Source of the DNA: Auanema rhodensis
Taxonomy: Eukaryota > Nematoda > Chromadorea > Rhabditida > Rhabditidae
Direction of reading: 5' to 3'
NCBI GenBank assembly: GCA_964057225.1
Contig: OZ059897.1
Span: 12,834,001-12,898,000, forward strand
Length of the DNA: 64,000 bases
Both the position numbers and the translations under genes were made by a program. Positions 37,020 through 57,100 of this stretch are shown here, piece by piece (position 1 is the stretch's first letter; every line of letters begins with the position of its first letter). A model generated the notes under the pieces. The model did no database searches. It was not told the origin of the DNA and worked only from the letters and a program-made list of their open reading frames with translations.

Positions 37020-39639
37020 ATGCCGCAAACTCCTCCAGCAGTTTCCGATTGTTGGGTTTGTTTAATGTTAACCATAGCAGAACTTGAAGTTTTTATAGGA
37101 TGATCTTACGTTGGACACGTCTCGAATAGTACCACAATTAGAAGAGGAAGCTACTGAGCTTGTTGAGAAGGAGTTTGAACGGATTCGACAGGAATATGAC
37201 ACTACTATTTTGGGAGAAGCAAGGGTAAATAAAGGAACCTAATCCGGTTTACCGTATTTTTTTCAGAAGTCATTTACTCAACAAATTCAGTCATATTCTG
37301 GACCGCTGAAGGCTTATAAATTGTACAATTCCGCGGAGCCCTCTCCTTTGTATCTCTGTCCTTTTGAAAAGGTTAAACGATTTTCTTCCACTAAAAGTTT
37401 ACCTCGAATGCGGTATTGGGTTCATACCGAGCGGAATTTCGAGGTTCTTCCATGTTTTCTTTTGACTTCAACATATGCTACTTTTTAAGACTGCAGACAG
37501 TGTTCGTTTGTCTCATATACCTCATATAGACGATGAATTAGACGATCGAGAGTTTGTTACTGAACTACGACATTGCTATACTGAAGTAGGCTCTTGGAAA
37601 TTTTGTTTGCATTCTTTTTTATTATTAAGGGTATTCATGGTGCAGATTTTGGCTGTGGTGAATATATAAATGATTACATGATATATAAACTTTTATCGGC
37701 AACAATGAAGGAATGGAAAGAAGGTACATTTATAAATTTATTCGAATATTAAAACATGCTTAAGATAAATCATATATTCACGCGGCAATATTTAAGATGT
37801 TTCCAAATAAGTACTCATTTAAAGAACTAGAGGATAGCATGTAAGTAATGTTTTCTTTTATGTTTTTACTTTTTTTTAGTTTTTTGACTTTGAAGGAAAG
37901 GTTCGACCCTTCCGGAAGCATTCCAATCGCTCTTAATAAAGTTGATAATAACGTTCAATGTGTCAACCATATGTTGTGCCTCGTGTGTTTGGAATATGAT
38001 TGTACACAGCATTCGGCTGCTTCTGATCATATTCTTAATCCAGCGAAAAAGTCAAATAATTTTTTTGGGACCATGAAAACCCCTTCAACACCTTGTAGCG
38101 AAACCTGCTTTTTAGTTTACAAGGTAATTGTTTTCAGCTTCGACTTTTTTGATTATCATTATTTTAGGACGGAAACGATGTTATTGTTCCCGATAGTGAA
38201 CTTATTATGACAACTCTTAAAGTTTTATTAACTTCTAATGATTATGAAATTTGTAAGATTGCAAAAGTTTTAAATTCAATTTATACCGAGGTTGATGATA
38301 AGCCAAAAGATTGTGTTCAAGTAGGTGGAGTGTTTGAATATTCTTTATTTGATTACCATATTTAGTGGTTTTTATTAGCAAATTCCCTTATTGAGGGGGG
38401 TAACATAGAAAAAGCATCTGAAGGAAAACGTAAAAAACAAATGAAAAAACTGTAAGTTTAAATGAATGTTTGAAATGTAAGTTGTGTCTTATTTTTAGTA
38501 GCCAACGGGAGAAGTATCGTGTCTTTAAGCGTTATCGTTCATCTGTGAGTTTTCTTGCTTATTTTAGAATCATTGTAATTATTTAGTTGGATAATAGTTG
38601 TAAGATGAGGAGATGTAAACATGAAGGGCCTTGTCATCAGAGTGATGATTGCCCTTGTATGAATCTTGACTTAACATGTACAAAATATTGCGGGTAGACA
38701 TTTTATTGCTAGTTTCTTACTTTTATATGATTTTATAGTTGTGATGATAGCTGTGTTATTAAGTTCCCAGGTTGCTCATGTAGTGCCGGATTATGCGCAA
38801 CACAGCAATGTCCTTGTTTCCTGGGACGATGGGAATGTGATCCCGACCTTTGTCAGTCGTGTAATTGTGATATTGAGAATATCAAAAAAGATGGTGGTAT
38901 GAAGTTATTGCACTCTGTCTTTCTCATCTGTACTTTCAGCAGGGGTGATCTTACCATTCTGTCGAAACGTAGGGCTGCAGCTGGGACTGAAAAAAAATAT
39001 AGATGTATGTTAAGTATATAAGTTAATTGTAAATTCGTGCATCTTTATCTTCAGATAGGATTGTCAAATGTGGCAGGATGGGGTTGTTTTATTAAAGGAA
39101 CAGCTGAAAAGGTATATTTTCAAATCTTCTATGATAATATTTTACTTAATATAGGGGGATTTGATATCGGAATATACTGGTGAAATTATCAGTAGTGATG
39201 AAGCCGAACGTCGCGGGCGAATTTATGATAAAAAACAATGTAGTTATGTATTTAGTAAGCTGTCATGTAATATATATATAAATATATTATGACGTTCTTG
39301 CAGGACTTAATAAGGAGCAATCTGTAGATGCTGGCAGAGTGGGTAACATCATTCGTTTTGCTAATCATTCTGACACCAATCCCAACTGTGAATCTCAAGT
39401 AAGTGGACAAACACATGGTTTCGAACTAATAACTTGTATTAAGATTATGATTGTAAACGGAGATCAGAGAATTGGAATTTATGCCAAAAGACATATCGAT
39501 GATGGTGAAGAGTTGTTTTTCAATTACGGATATCAAGGAAAAAATAAGCAATACGTCTCACTAAAACTGAGCGGGTGAGTTGAAACATAACTTATCTTAC
39601 GAATATTGCAATTTCAGTTCTGCAAAAAACAAAAAATAA
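37020..39639 (+). CDS. mes-2: Enhancer-of-zeste/MES-2 histone H3K27 methyltransferase
   Basis: Catalytic subunit of Polycomb repressive complex 2, silencing chromatin in the nucleus. Eighteen exons close in phase for 621 residues: 37020-37055, 37099-37224, 37267-37443, 37490-37585, 37630-37723, 37765-37840, 37880-38123, 38168-38320, 38366-38451, 38499-38544, 38587-38693, 38739-38893, 38940-39004, 39055-39111, 39155-39254, 39304-39398, 39444-39574, 39618-39639. In order: [15 protein letters not shown], the MCSS cysteine/histidine region ([12 protein letters not shown]), a short SANT2-like part, the CXC domain ([15 protein letters not shown] onward) and the SET domain with [30 protein letters not shown] and LFFNYGY. 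The NHS and final tyrosine needed for catalysis are present. It is shorter than human EZH2 (751) mainly in the N-terminal half. Polyadenylation signal near 39752. Confidence 0.95.
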
Positions 39640-41236
39640 CCCTGAATCTCATATTATAAATACTGATCTCCAATCTATATCGAATCATGTGTATTACGTG
39701 TAAGGGATTTTTGTATTTTTATAAATTTTGTACAACATAGGCCCTGTTCGCAATAAAAGTTTTAAATAATATACATTTTTTTTCACTAATTGGGAAAAAA
39801 TCTTTACTTTCCCTTTTATTAATAATATTTCGTTATTCAGTTCAAACAGTCCCTATAATTTCTTGATAAAATTGGTCAGAATTGGTCCTAGCTACATCGA
39901 AAATTTAAAAGGATAGCATGTTATAAATTTCAGTTGTACTTAATTTTAGAGTAAGTAGTTTTCTTCGGAATGAAACTAGTTTTTTTAACCGGTCATCAAT
40001 TCTATGTCAGATGCTCTTATTAGAAAAGAGCGCAGTATCGGTCGTTTTGAATTCTGAAATCCATCCAAAGCCTAATCAAGAGAGCGTTTCAGACTTCCGT
40101 TGTTCCTCTTTTATTAGGTTGTTTATGATGTTTTAAAGTCGTAATGATGAAAAGTATATGACCATATCTATATTATATATACATAAATATAAGATATTAA
40201 GGCGAAGATTCATCAAAAAAAAATTAACTCAAGAGACGATAACTAAAAATACTCAACATGAGAGAAATGGTTTTAACCTTATAGTTGTTGAAATTGTCTG
40301 AAAAAGAGATGTCGCTTGACTCGGATCATTCGTTTAGTACATGCATGAGCTATGTTTGCAGTTCTCCTCGAAATTTCTTCCAAGCTGTCAGAGAGAAAGT
40401 TTAAGAATTCATTAAGATGATTTGTGGCTTATATTTGAAGAATTCGTGTTTGAAATATCCTAGTTGTCGGATTTTTAAATTATAACTGCGCATAGTATTA
40501 TACTAAAGTAAATTTCATTTCAATTCTAATTCCGTTTGATTTATTATTTTAAAGTTGAAAATATGTTTTCAAACGGAAAAAAAATAATTAGAAAACTTAA
40601 ATGAAAATATTATTTATGAATAAACAACTAAAGCCTTTTCTCATAAATGGGAACACTTCACGAGAATTATACTTACATTAAGTTCAAGAAAAATAAAAAC
40701 CAGAAATAACAATGTTTATTGGACGACACGCATACACGACAATTTTTCTAAGAATTCCCATGTTATGGTTGTACACAGCAAATATTGTAAAAGCCAAAAG
40801 AAAAGAGATAGCGAAAGATAAAAATTTAAGATTTAAATGACGTCCGCATCAACTTTGAATAACAATTGGATCAGATGCTGATCTGAACCTGTAGGTGACG
40901 ATATATGACTTGCCACAGCTGACAAAAGATTTTATGTCATAAAGCTTACTGTCTACGCTGTCGATACAGATAGTATCCAGATGTGCAAATATAGAGAATT
41001 AGGACAATATATTGACTCTTATGTGAAAAGTATTAGACAACCATAAAGGACGACGTAATTGACAGAACAGAAGTAGAGTAAGGATAGAGAAGAAGAAAAC
41101 GTATTTTCTTGTTAAAAATCATCATATGAAAAGAAATATAATATGTGAGGTTTCTTCTGCCTTGTTGTTGCTGTTGCTTTGTGATGTTTGTATATGTTTC
41201 GGTAATTCAGCATATTATATCTGCTAATCAGCATGT
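39640..41236. other. Intergenic, downstream of both mes-2 and flp-4
   Basis: The genes on either side converge here. No exon chain, tRNA or repeat family was recognised. Confidence 0.45.
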
Positions 41237-41832
41237 CTATTCGTAGTCCCTGCCTGAATCTGAACGTCCGAATCGAATGAAGCTTGGCTGCGCACGACCA
41301 AATCGGATGAATGACGGACCCCCACGCTTTCCAAAACGAATAAACGTCGGTTTGCCATTAGAAGCAGATCTGAAGAAATGGGAATTCATTAAATCTTATT
41401 AGGTTTTTGATTCATTATTTTATTTATTTATTTATTTATTTACCTTAGATGACGGAATAGTCCAGCTTCTTCTTCGGGTTCTTCAGGGAAAACCTGAGAC
41501 ATTGCTTCGTACATTTCACGTTGTTTCTAAAGTAGTTAGAGTATATATAGATTGTGTTTTTATAAAAAATATTTTGAGAGTTTATAGAGTGAAGGTTTTA
41601 AAAAGTTTTTTTGCTAATCAAAATAAGAGTGATCCAAAACAGAAGATTTGTTGAAATACGCTCGATGTTCTATCAAATTACAAAGAAATATGGAATTTCA
41701 CATATGCCGGCTTAATCCCGATCTTAAAAAAGAGAAAATTGAGCAAACCTGTAAAGTTTTTGCTTCGCCAGCGGGGGCAGCAGCAACCAAAGCCAAAAGG
41801 CAAAGGGAAAATATGAAAATAGTACGAATCAT
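41237..41832 (-). CDS. flp-4: FMRFamide-like neuropeptide precursor, flp-4 type
   Basis: Exon 41749-41832 starts with a clear signal peptide (MIRTIFIFSLCLLALVAAAP). Exon 41444-41526 encodes an acidic spacer (KQREMYEAMSQVFPEEPEEE) and joins in phase to 41237-41369, which carries three amidated peptides: PTFIRFG followed by KR, GGPSFIRFG followed by R, and AQPSFIRFG followed by R. The C. elegans flp-4 gene makes PTFIRFamide and ASPSFIRFamide, so the assignment is strong. Glycine gives the C-terminal amide; basic residues are the processing sites. A middle exon ending at 41641 (frame with CNLIEHRAYFNKSS) is probable, but I could not join it to the signal exon in phase: a stop and a one-base mismatch remain. 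The secreted peptides act on neuronal G-protein-coupled receptors. Confidence 0.88.
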
Positions 41833-44800
41833 TCGGAAAGTTGTTACCTGAAGTCTTAAATAATATTATATTATAAGCAAGTTTTCAAACAAAGCTAAAA
41901 CGGCAAAAAAAGTTTTATACAGAAGGCAGACAGAAAGATCATAATTCATATTCAAAGAGGGTAGGTCTTAGAAGTATACATGCATATGTACATGTTAGAA
42001 GGGCATTTAGTATTCAAACACACTTGTCCACATCTGATTTTTCTATTGTGATAGGCGAATGAATGATGACTGAGGTCAGAATTTATAACCAACAAATATA
42101 CATGAACATTCAATTATAACATTCAAAATTAATGCGAAAAAAACGTAAAAGCAAGGTAGGTAAGAACAAAATACGATCAATTGTTTCCTGATTCTATAAG
42201 TCTTTTCATAAATATATTGAAAATATATATTCTATAAATGAAAAGAGAAATAAATACTTTGAAGTAATGCTCTTTATGAATATAAAGCTTCAATTTATAT
42301 ACCATACGAGGCTCCATCTAATGGTAATTGAATATTCTATGCCTTAAAAATGTTCGAGATGATGAAGTCAACTTGCTTGGATACCACCCCGTACATTATA
42401 GCATATCTGAAGTTTTAATTAAAATGCGTTAGTGCACAGGGATGATGTGTCTCAAATAAATCAAAAAAAAAAACGTCGTTTCGTAATAAAGTAAAGTTTT
42501 TTCTTCGTTGGCGTAGTCTTTCCCTTTTTTAAATTCCGGAGACTATGACGACGAAGTTGCGTGTCAATGCACCGGTAGTTTGTAATGGAATTGAATTCAG
42601 GCAAATCACTTATTAGCTCGTCAAGCATATGAAAAAAATAATTCAGTAGGATTAATTAAGAAAAAATAGTGAGACGAAAATAAAAACATAAATTAACGAA
42701 TTTCTTCATTACGATTCGTGACGCTATCATGTGCGGAAGAGGGCTTATCACAGATTATATAGAACAAAATAACACTAAGATGCAACGTTTTTAGATCTGG
42801 CTTCCGAATTTCATATCATACTGATTTCTATACAGATTTTTCTTGTCCTTCCTCGTCTCTTTCTCTCTCTCTCTCTCTTATAGCAAATTAGCAAAAAAAC
42901 AGAAAAATATATAGAAACATTTACATATTATAATGAAAAACAATGATAATAAAGCGTAAAAATAAGATTTTTTTGAGAAACATGCTTCTTATTTTTTAAA
43001 ATTAAAATGAAAATAATAAGCTATTTGAATGTTTTTAGAAACAAAATGTATTTTCTGATCATTAGTGCTCGCGTAGAAAGTTATTGTTCTCTATTCGAAA
43101 AAAAAGAAGATATAATAAGTAAATAAATAAATAAACAATAAAAGATAACTAAATTTGGAAACAAATATGAAAAGGAGCTTGTGTGTTGAATCATTGTTGT
43201 CGATAGGGGGAAGCGGGAATTGTATCTGTACCATAAAGAGCATCTGAAGATGATTCGACACAGCTAGATCGACCGCTACAGGAGATTCAAGTGGGTTGAG
43301 CAGCACAAAATGTTCTTTTATGGGAAAGATGAATGTCGAAAAGGGAGTTGGCAAGATGAGGCCCCGCCTCTATAAGTCTTTCTCTAGTGACTATACAAAG
43401 TTCTATCTCATTGAGTTAAAAATGAGAACAGAAGCAAAGAACTTAGATCAGTTAAACTGTAGAAAACATTTTTATTAGCTTTATGGCGTCAAAAATCATA
43501 TAAATTCTCTTTTTATTTGACAAGGACAAATGCTAGATTAACTTGAGTGAAATATAATTCAGTTTGCCTAGCATTTCCAGAACAGGTAGTTCCTGTGTTT
43601 TTGACTTGAAGTGATATCGTTCACAATATATGCGATGATACTGAGAGGAGACTCTTTTAAGATTCCAAATTGATATTATAGTATAAGCTTTCATATATAT
43701 TTTTCGGAAAAAATATAATAAAATGCTTTCTGCAGAATACTAGACTAGGTCTTCAGTTTTGTAGTTTCTCAATTTAGGAAGAGAAAAAAAGGCTCAGAGA
43801 TCAGATTGATCGCGTGGAAAAATTAGTATAGATAAATGGAAATGAACGAGATATGAATGTGAAAAACAAATTAATACAAAATATATCACTGTATGCAGTA
43901 TGGGTAGCTTATAGCCACATAGTTTAGAATGAGAAAATTGTTAGGAGAGGTCTAGATGTTGATCACCGGCAATCAGCGTTAATAAGAGGGTTTCTGACAA
44001 GAAAAATACCTATTCCGAGAAAAACTACTGAGAAATAAATTGGTTAGAAAATGGTAAACCAAGGGCGACTAAGAACAAGTGGGCAATACGCTGAGAGCAG
44101 TGAAGAAATAGAAGAACAATGTGATGTGTGTTTCAGGATGCGACCGTTCTCAGTGGTTCAATGAATTAAAATGAATATTGAATCAAACGTCATAACATAA
44201 GAGACACGTGAGTGGACACGTAAAAAACATATTGATTCAAGTATTTAAATACTTAAACAGTAGCAAGAAAAGAGAAATGACTAAATGAAAAAAATTATTA
44301 ATTTCTAAGTACTTAGATAGATGTATGGCATGTACTTGCTGTATCCCGACTTAAGAATGTGAAATGCTGCAGATGTTTAATAGATATTTGTAATAATCAA
44401 GATGGTATGGATAATACTCCAATTGTTGCATGAACATTCTGATGTTTTTTTGAACTTAACGAATTCAATGTAGTCAGAAATCTTCAGAACAAATGTATTT
44501 TGGATGAACCACTTCCATGTTCTTTAAGAGTTCTCAGTGTTTATAAAATAACATTATAATATTTGAAAAAAAAATTAATTTTGTTTTCAAGTAGAATCTC
44601 AAAAAAAAAATTTTAATTTAGCACATTTAAAAGGGCGAAACACAAACGAAAAAAGAACAATCCGTACTTTTCATAATCAGAAACATTGGATGATTGTTGT
44701 GATCGTTTGAAAAGTTTTTTATAAATACACATTTAGCTTCAATACTCACATATAGCCTGAGGGAGTATAAGATAAATGTGATAGTTTTTTTAAAAGATTG

Positions 44801-47800
44801 TTTACTATTGCTCTCTTTATTTCCCTTTTTTCCTATTACAGAACTGAAGATTTTTTCATCTGTTGAAGTTGGGTCGAAAGATAATTACTTCAATTCCTGT
44901 CCTTGTTATTATTTAGAGTTAGGTTAAAGATGAAAAAATAAATGTTTCATCTTATTTCAAAAGCTTATAACGATTATTGATTTTTATATAAGAAAAATTA
45001 AATATATCATATAATATACCTTTTCGTATATTTTTTTATAAAAAAAAAGGAATAAAAATATTTCTATCTTGGAATTAAGTTCGATTTCAAGAATTCATGC
45101 TTGAAAGAAATGGGTTCAAATATTAATTTACGAACTATATAATATAATAAATGTTTTTTTAATTAGTTTTTTACTGGAATTCTAAATTTTGTGTTATGTT
45201 AGTTGAGGACACCAGTTCCTCACAGAATATATGCACATTATAGGACTAACTTTTCATTTTATCGTTCATCTCATAGCAATTGCCCTTCGTTGATGATCTC
45301 GATCGAAGCAAGACACTAGAATCTTCTTCAAAATTATTCTTTTCTCTTGATTCGTCATTCAAAGTTGAAGCCCTAGCTACAAAAATCAAAAGGGAAGTAT
45401 ATACTTATAAATTGAGGAAAAAACAACAAGGAAAAGCCTACTTTCTACATATACGAGCACAAAATACGTATTTTGCAACATTCCACAAATAATTTTCAGT
45501 AATATTCATTGAAATCACCTAGTATAACATCTTAAAGCTCGCATTTTATTCCAAAAATTTCACTTGTATCAAGAGACCCAAAACAAAAAATTAAAAAAGA
45601 ATTTAACAACTCATGCTTAGGAATCAAATAACAAAAGATGTTTTTTTTCTATTCATCGTTAGCAAAACTATTTGTCTGAGAATAGTAGAGTGAAAAGTTC
45701 AGATTGAAAACTAGAATGAAATGAAAGGATAAATGGCATACCATTTAGATTTTGATTTCAGCTCAAAAGCAGGGCTGCACAAAAAAAATTCGAAATATCC
45801 TAAATCTTTCAGATTATGAGATGATCCGGATGTTATAATATGCGGGCTTTTCGGAAAAGCTCAAATTTAATCATTTAAGACGGCGAAATATACACATAAC
45901 TACATTGCAGGATCAGTACTAATTGTATGTCAAACAGGGAACTTAGCATGGACGGTTAAGCCTTAAACGTCATATTAAAGTTATTTATATCGCATTACAT
46001 AGTCAATTTGGACAACAGGAAGTTTCAAATATGAGTGAAAATGTCATAAAGATTGTGGCGGGCAAGACTTTACTGAGGACCAATGAAAAACATTTGAAAC
46101 CAGATTTTCTTTAAGAAAAATAACAATTTTTCAACAATTTCTATGGCTATGAATGCAATTACATTAGATTGTAAATTACTTCTAAGTTCCGACATCAATG
46201 CATCTATAAGCTTGTAATCAGATTCATATATAATTATTTGATAACAAAGTAATTACTTTTTAAATTTTATGTTTTGTCTTTTTTTGTTTTTTTTGCAACT
46301 CCGTGGAGAAAATACTTGATTGGCCTTATCTGTCACAATCTAAAAGTTGATTAGAGGATCGTTAGCTGACAAAAAGTAAAACGTCGCTTTTTTTTTGAAA
46401 AAAAAGAGAAACATATGCAATATTTCATATGCAACAGATAAAGCATTCAAGCTTCGCAATATATCTTTCAAACAAAAATTATATTTGGGGAGAAAAAAAA
46501 GGTTAAAATCCGGACTAAAATTAAAGTTATGTTTGTCCTTAACAGACATATAAATTATTCAATGTAAAATATTTTAATATTTTCTGTTTACAATATGAAT
46601 TGCCTTAAGTTTCAGCAGAAAAGCATATTTTTAAATATATTTGTCAAATTTATTCTTTGTACTTATTACAGCAATCTTCAGATTTATGTCATAAACATAC
46701 CAAATGTTCTGCTTTAATCGTTGTATTCGGGAAAATTTTAATTAATGGACATATTTCACATATCTGTAGTGTATATCATTATTAATGATCAAACCTTTAC
46801 TATATTTTTCGTACATTTTGCACCAAAAATACGACGTAAATGATTTTCTATAAGAGGGTTAAACCTAAACCCATCCAGCTCAAACTTTCCATATTAAGAT
46901 TGAAAAACAGTTTTCTTAAAAGATTATTTTATTATTAGTTGTAATACGTTTTCATTGATATAGATTTTCCGGTTTGCAGAGAAACATTTATGTATAAAAT
47001 TTTTGTTGGTTTCTAGTTCCGGAAGAAAGTATGAAACACGAAAAATAAGTTGTGAAATTGAGCTTTGACCTCAGTAACTCAACCTACTTGTAATTTTTCT
47101 CTTATTTATTTATTTTATTATATATTATTTATATACTATAACATCAGATTTTGTTATTATAATAGAATATATAATATGGTATTAATCAAAAAGCACAAAG
47201 CTTTAGAGGATGATATGTTGAAGTTTGGAGTATCTTAATAAGATAAGAATTGAAATAAATTAAATTTCACGATGCATATATGTATGTCTTCTATGTTAGG
47301 TTTTCCTTGTTTATTGGACACAATAAATCAAAAAATTCTATAAAATGTGACAAGTATTTCGTATATTTACGTACATAATAAGTGTACAGTTATAATTTTT
47401 ATTTTTAATATACATACACACATATATATGTATATAAATAGATATATATACATATATACGTATATATAAATATATATTTTATTATATTCAGTTTAATAAT
47501 AATAATTTGTATAGTTGTAGATCAGATTTGATTTATTTATGTATTTTTCTACCCCCCAAAAACAATTACTTTAATCGGAAAATAAAAAAAATTTTAGGAA
47601 ATATTCGAAATCATATTTCATTCAAATGGATTGAGTATGGCATGATATGCTCTCATAAAAATATATAAAGATGTATGTATGTATACATGCTATAAATTAA
47701 AAGTTATCTTTTCTAAAATAAAAAAGTTCTATTGCATTTGAGGCTATTTTCGATGTAAAAATCTTTTGAGTGAAGCGACTTATCTTTATTGTACTCTATT

Positions 47801-48176
47801 ATACATGACAAGTGATTATCACAAAAAGACACAATGACTTTTAGGAGATTACTGTAAGCTGTTAGACTATCTCCAGTTCTTATAGGAAAAGAACAATTGC
47901 ATGAATGAATGTGTTTGAATGATGGTTAAAAAAGGAAAAAACAAACTAGACGACATATATCTAAGCACAGTGACGTCGTCATTTGACTAATGATTTTGAA
48001 CACCCGCATACACTAACAAGGAAATTTGGTAAAAAGAAAATATACACAGCTAACAGATGAGCAAAAGATCTCGAAAAACCTTTTGCAAAAGAAATCATGG
48101 AACATTGTTAGAAACATATATGCAAGTTATGGAATCAATTTAAAGTTGCTGGATTTACAAAGATTTGAGAGTTGAA
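41833..48176. other. Gene desert upstream of flp-4, 6.3 kb
   Basis: No complete gene found. It includes a CT microsatellite at about 42858-42880, an AT-rich TATA repeat zone at 47410-47485 and one possible orphan exon at 45277-45396. Open frames at 43091-43354, 43296-43478 and 46340-46549 have no coding signature. The region probably contains the distal cis-regulatory DNA of flp-4 and the 3' flank of the P-glycoprotein gene. Confidence 0.45.
45277..45396 (+). other. Possible orphan exon
   Basis: Forty codons lie between a TCATAG acceptor and a GTATAT donor, both in phase 0. The reading begins QLPFVDDLDRSKTLESSSKL and includes LDSSFKVEALATKIKRE, with balanced composition unlike the surrounding low-complexity DNA. 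No partner exon or family was recognised, so it may be chance. Confidence 0.2.
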
Positions 48177-54155
<5,979 letters not shown>

Positions 54156-57100
54156 GCTAGGTTCGATAAATCATAAATCTTAAACAGAAAAATAGTTATT
54201 CCATATGCTTCATTTAATACAATCAAATCAATGCAGATTTAAATATAAAAAAAAGAGAAATTAACAAATGAACTTGCGTCCAACTTGCTTGCACAAGCAG
54301 ACGACCTTTTGATTTCTTTCAGCTTGAGCAAGAAAACTTGAAGCCCACAGTTCTCCGACAGTAAGTGAGAACTACTCAAATTCATTGAATTATGGGAGCA
54401 GAAAGAAGAAAATGATGAACTTGAACTCAAATGTAAAATCTCAGGTTTATATATCGGTGGCATGTAGTGTGCATACAACGGGAATCTCTTCAGGCAGAGA
54501 AATAAAGAGCATAAGAGAGAGTAGCGGTTAAGGAGCATTTCGTAGTCATGTTTGACTACACATCCAACTACAACAAAAGCTAGTCTTTATGTCTTCGGCA
54601 GAAAAATTCGGTAGTTCTTATAACTATTGTCTTTTGCTTCGATAGTTTTTTTACGGAAACGAATTATGATGACGAGAGATAAATATATGAAAAAACCTGA
54701 TAGTGGGTAGTAATTTTCTGTTTCATTAAATAAATAAACAAATACAAAAAAATGTGATTTTAATTATAACGGAACATAGATACATCTATTTGCAATGTTG
54801 TTTCAATTACTGTAATTAACTATTTTTTTCAAGATACATAATTTCAAATTTAAAATTAGTACTTAAAAGGCTTTTTTGAATGGCATGTAAAAAATATTGT
54901 TTACTCAAGTATTTTGCAACGTTATTGATACATAAATCTTTTAATGCAGCATGGTGCAAAAACGCTTTATAGTGAATATATATTTCCTTTTCTCGTTTAA
55001 AATATTAATATTTTATTAAGCTTTTTCTTCTTGTCAAGGAATATATACATAGGTATGTTTGAAATTTATTGGCATAGGTACTGGTGTGTTGACACAACCT
55101 TTCACACATTGTATTGCCTTTGGGCTCAATAGAACCAAAAAGATATTTCTGAAATATTATAGACTTAAGGTATTCGACCAGTTTCAGTCTTAGCTTATAT
55201 CTGTCTGTATCAATCATAGTAATTTAATCATATCCCCCGCGTTTTTAAGCCAACAATTCAGTTTGCCAATAATTCTATTTAAGGAAGTTGTATGAAACTA
55301 TTTAATCGTTTTGATTGTATTGTGCTTGTCGAATATTATTTGAGCAATATCATAAAATATTAGTTTCACAACTTCTTGGCTGGCATCACGTCATCGCCTG
55401 GAAACTAGTTTTCAATTATTCTTCCTGTAAAAAAAGAGAAATACATTATGTTGTAGATGAGAATTGACTAGGAAAATGAGTTCAAACATTTTCAAATTTT
55501 AAATAAACAAAGGACTTCCCTTTCGGTTAGATCGTTTCGCTCATGTTGGCATAAGAGCACAAAAGTGAAGAAAAGCTCGAGGACGAGACAGGAAGCCACA
55601 AACATAGAACAGAACAAGCTCAGAGATTAATAGAAACAAAATGATGACAAAGATTCATGTTCAAATTCTTCTATTCTCTCTCGAGTGGCAAACTTGTTCA
55701 AAAAGTTTTCGCTAAAATCGTTTTTACAGAATGTGTTTTGCGCTACTAAATCTACAAAAGGTGAGCAAAATTTCGGCCTTTTGTTTTCTGTTCGTAAATA
55801 TTATAACATTAATGAGCTATGATATCACTTAAACTATCTGTGATTTTGAGAGAATAATCTTATTCTATTTATTCACATAGTATAAAGTATATTTTAAAAA
55901 AAAAGAAAAAAAGATGAATTCTTTATTTTATATATTTATATATAAAGCAATAATTTGCTGTTTAGAAACATATAAGATATGTTTTTAAAGATTATTAATG
56001 CATCTCATATTTAATAAAAAATAAATAAATAACTTCATTAGATCTATTGCATATAACTTTTGAATAAACGTTGTTTGAAGCTTCGTAAAAATTTAAAAGG
56101 TTTAAAACATTTGAAAATGTTTCATTTTACGCTATATGTAGTAAAAACAAGAACCTTAAATTTACTTAAATAACAATATTTTCATTCATTGAATTACAGT
56201 AGTTCGTTCTTCTTTCAATATGACATCATCAGTATTTCAACCATCTCGATTAAACTTATTGTTTGTTATCTTTTCTACATTCCTCAATCAACAAATTTTC
56301 CGTGGGTTTTATCGGAATTTTTTTTTCGAATTTAATTATATAACAAAAGTTTAATGAAGTAAACTTTTTACAAAAGTTAAAAGTTATGTTTACAGAAATG
56401 ATTTTTTTCAACCCCCTCATTTAACCATAAGATTTGTGGCCTAACCTGAAGCTATAGAATTTATGTCAACGTTAACTATTTGTATACAAAGAGTTCTTGT
56501 ACTTTAACATTGTTTTCTTATAAAATTTGAGATACTATGTGATTAATTTGTTCAGTAGCCCCCTTCATTTTTTCGATCTTTTATCCTATATTTACACGCA
56601 GTTTTTAAAAAAAAATTAAATTAAAAAATATTCAGACAATATGGGCCCCGTTTGGTTTATCAGTTTAAAAAAGAAAAATCTGTGAAGAAGCTTTCTGAAA
56701 AATGAAAAATATATGTTAAGATACATCTTCAGCTTATAGCAAATATAAAAAATGGCTTTCCCTTTTTTAAAACATAAATAATATATCGGGCATAGCCTAT
56801 ATTATAATAATGGACGGATAGAGGTAGGGAATTATAAAAAAGTTTTTCTTCTACTTCCTTTTCTCATAATTATTCGTTTAAGGAATCTGAATATTACTTC
56901 TACAGGCCCTGATAAGAGTGAATAAAGGTGAACAAATCATTAACAGTATAAAGGTCCCAACACGAATTCTGGTTAATGGGGTTTGGTTTGAAGAGTGACA
57001 ACTTCAATTCTTCAGAGGATGTTGAAACTTAAAAAAAGAATTCAGAATCCTGAAGTAAGATAGGAGAACGTCATAGAAAGATTTTTTTAAGCGCGACCAC

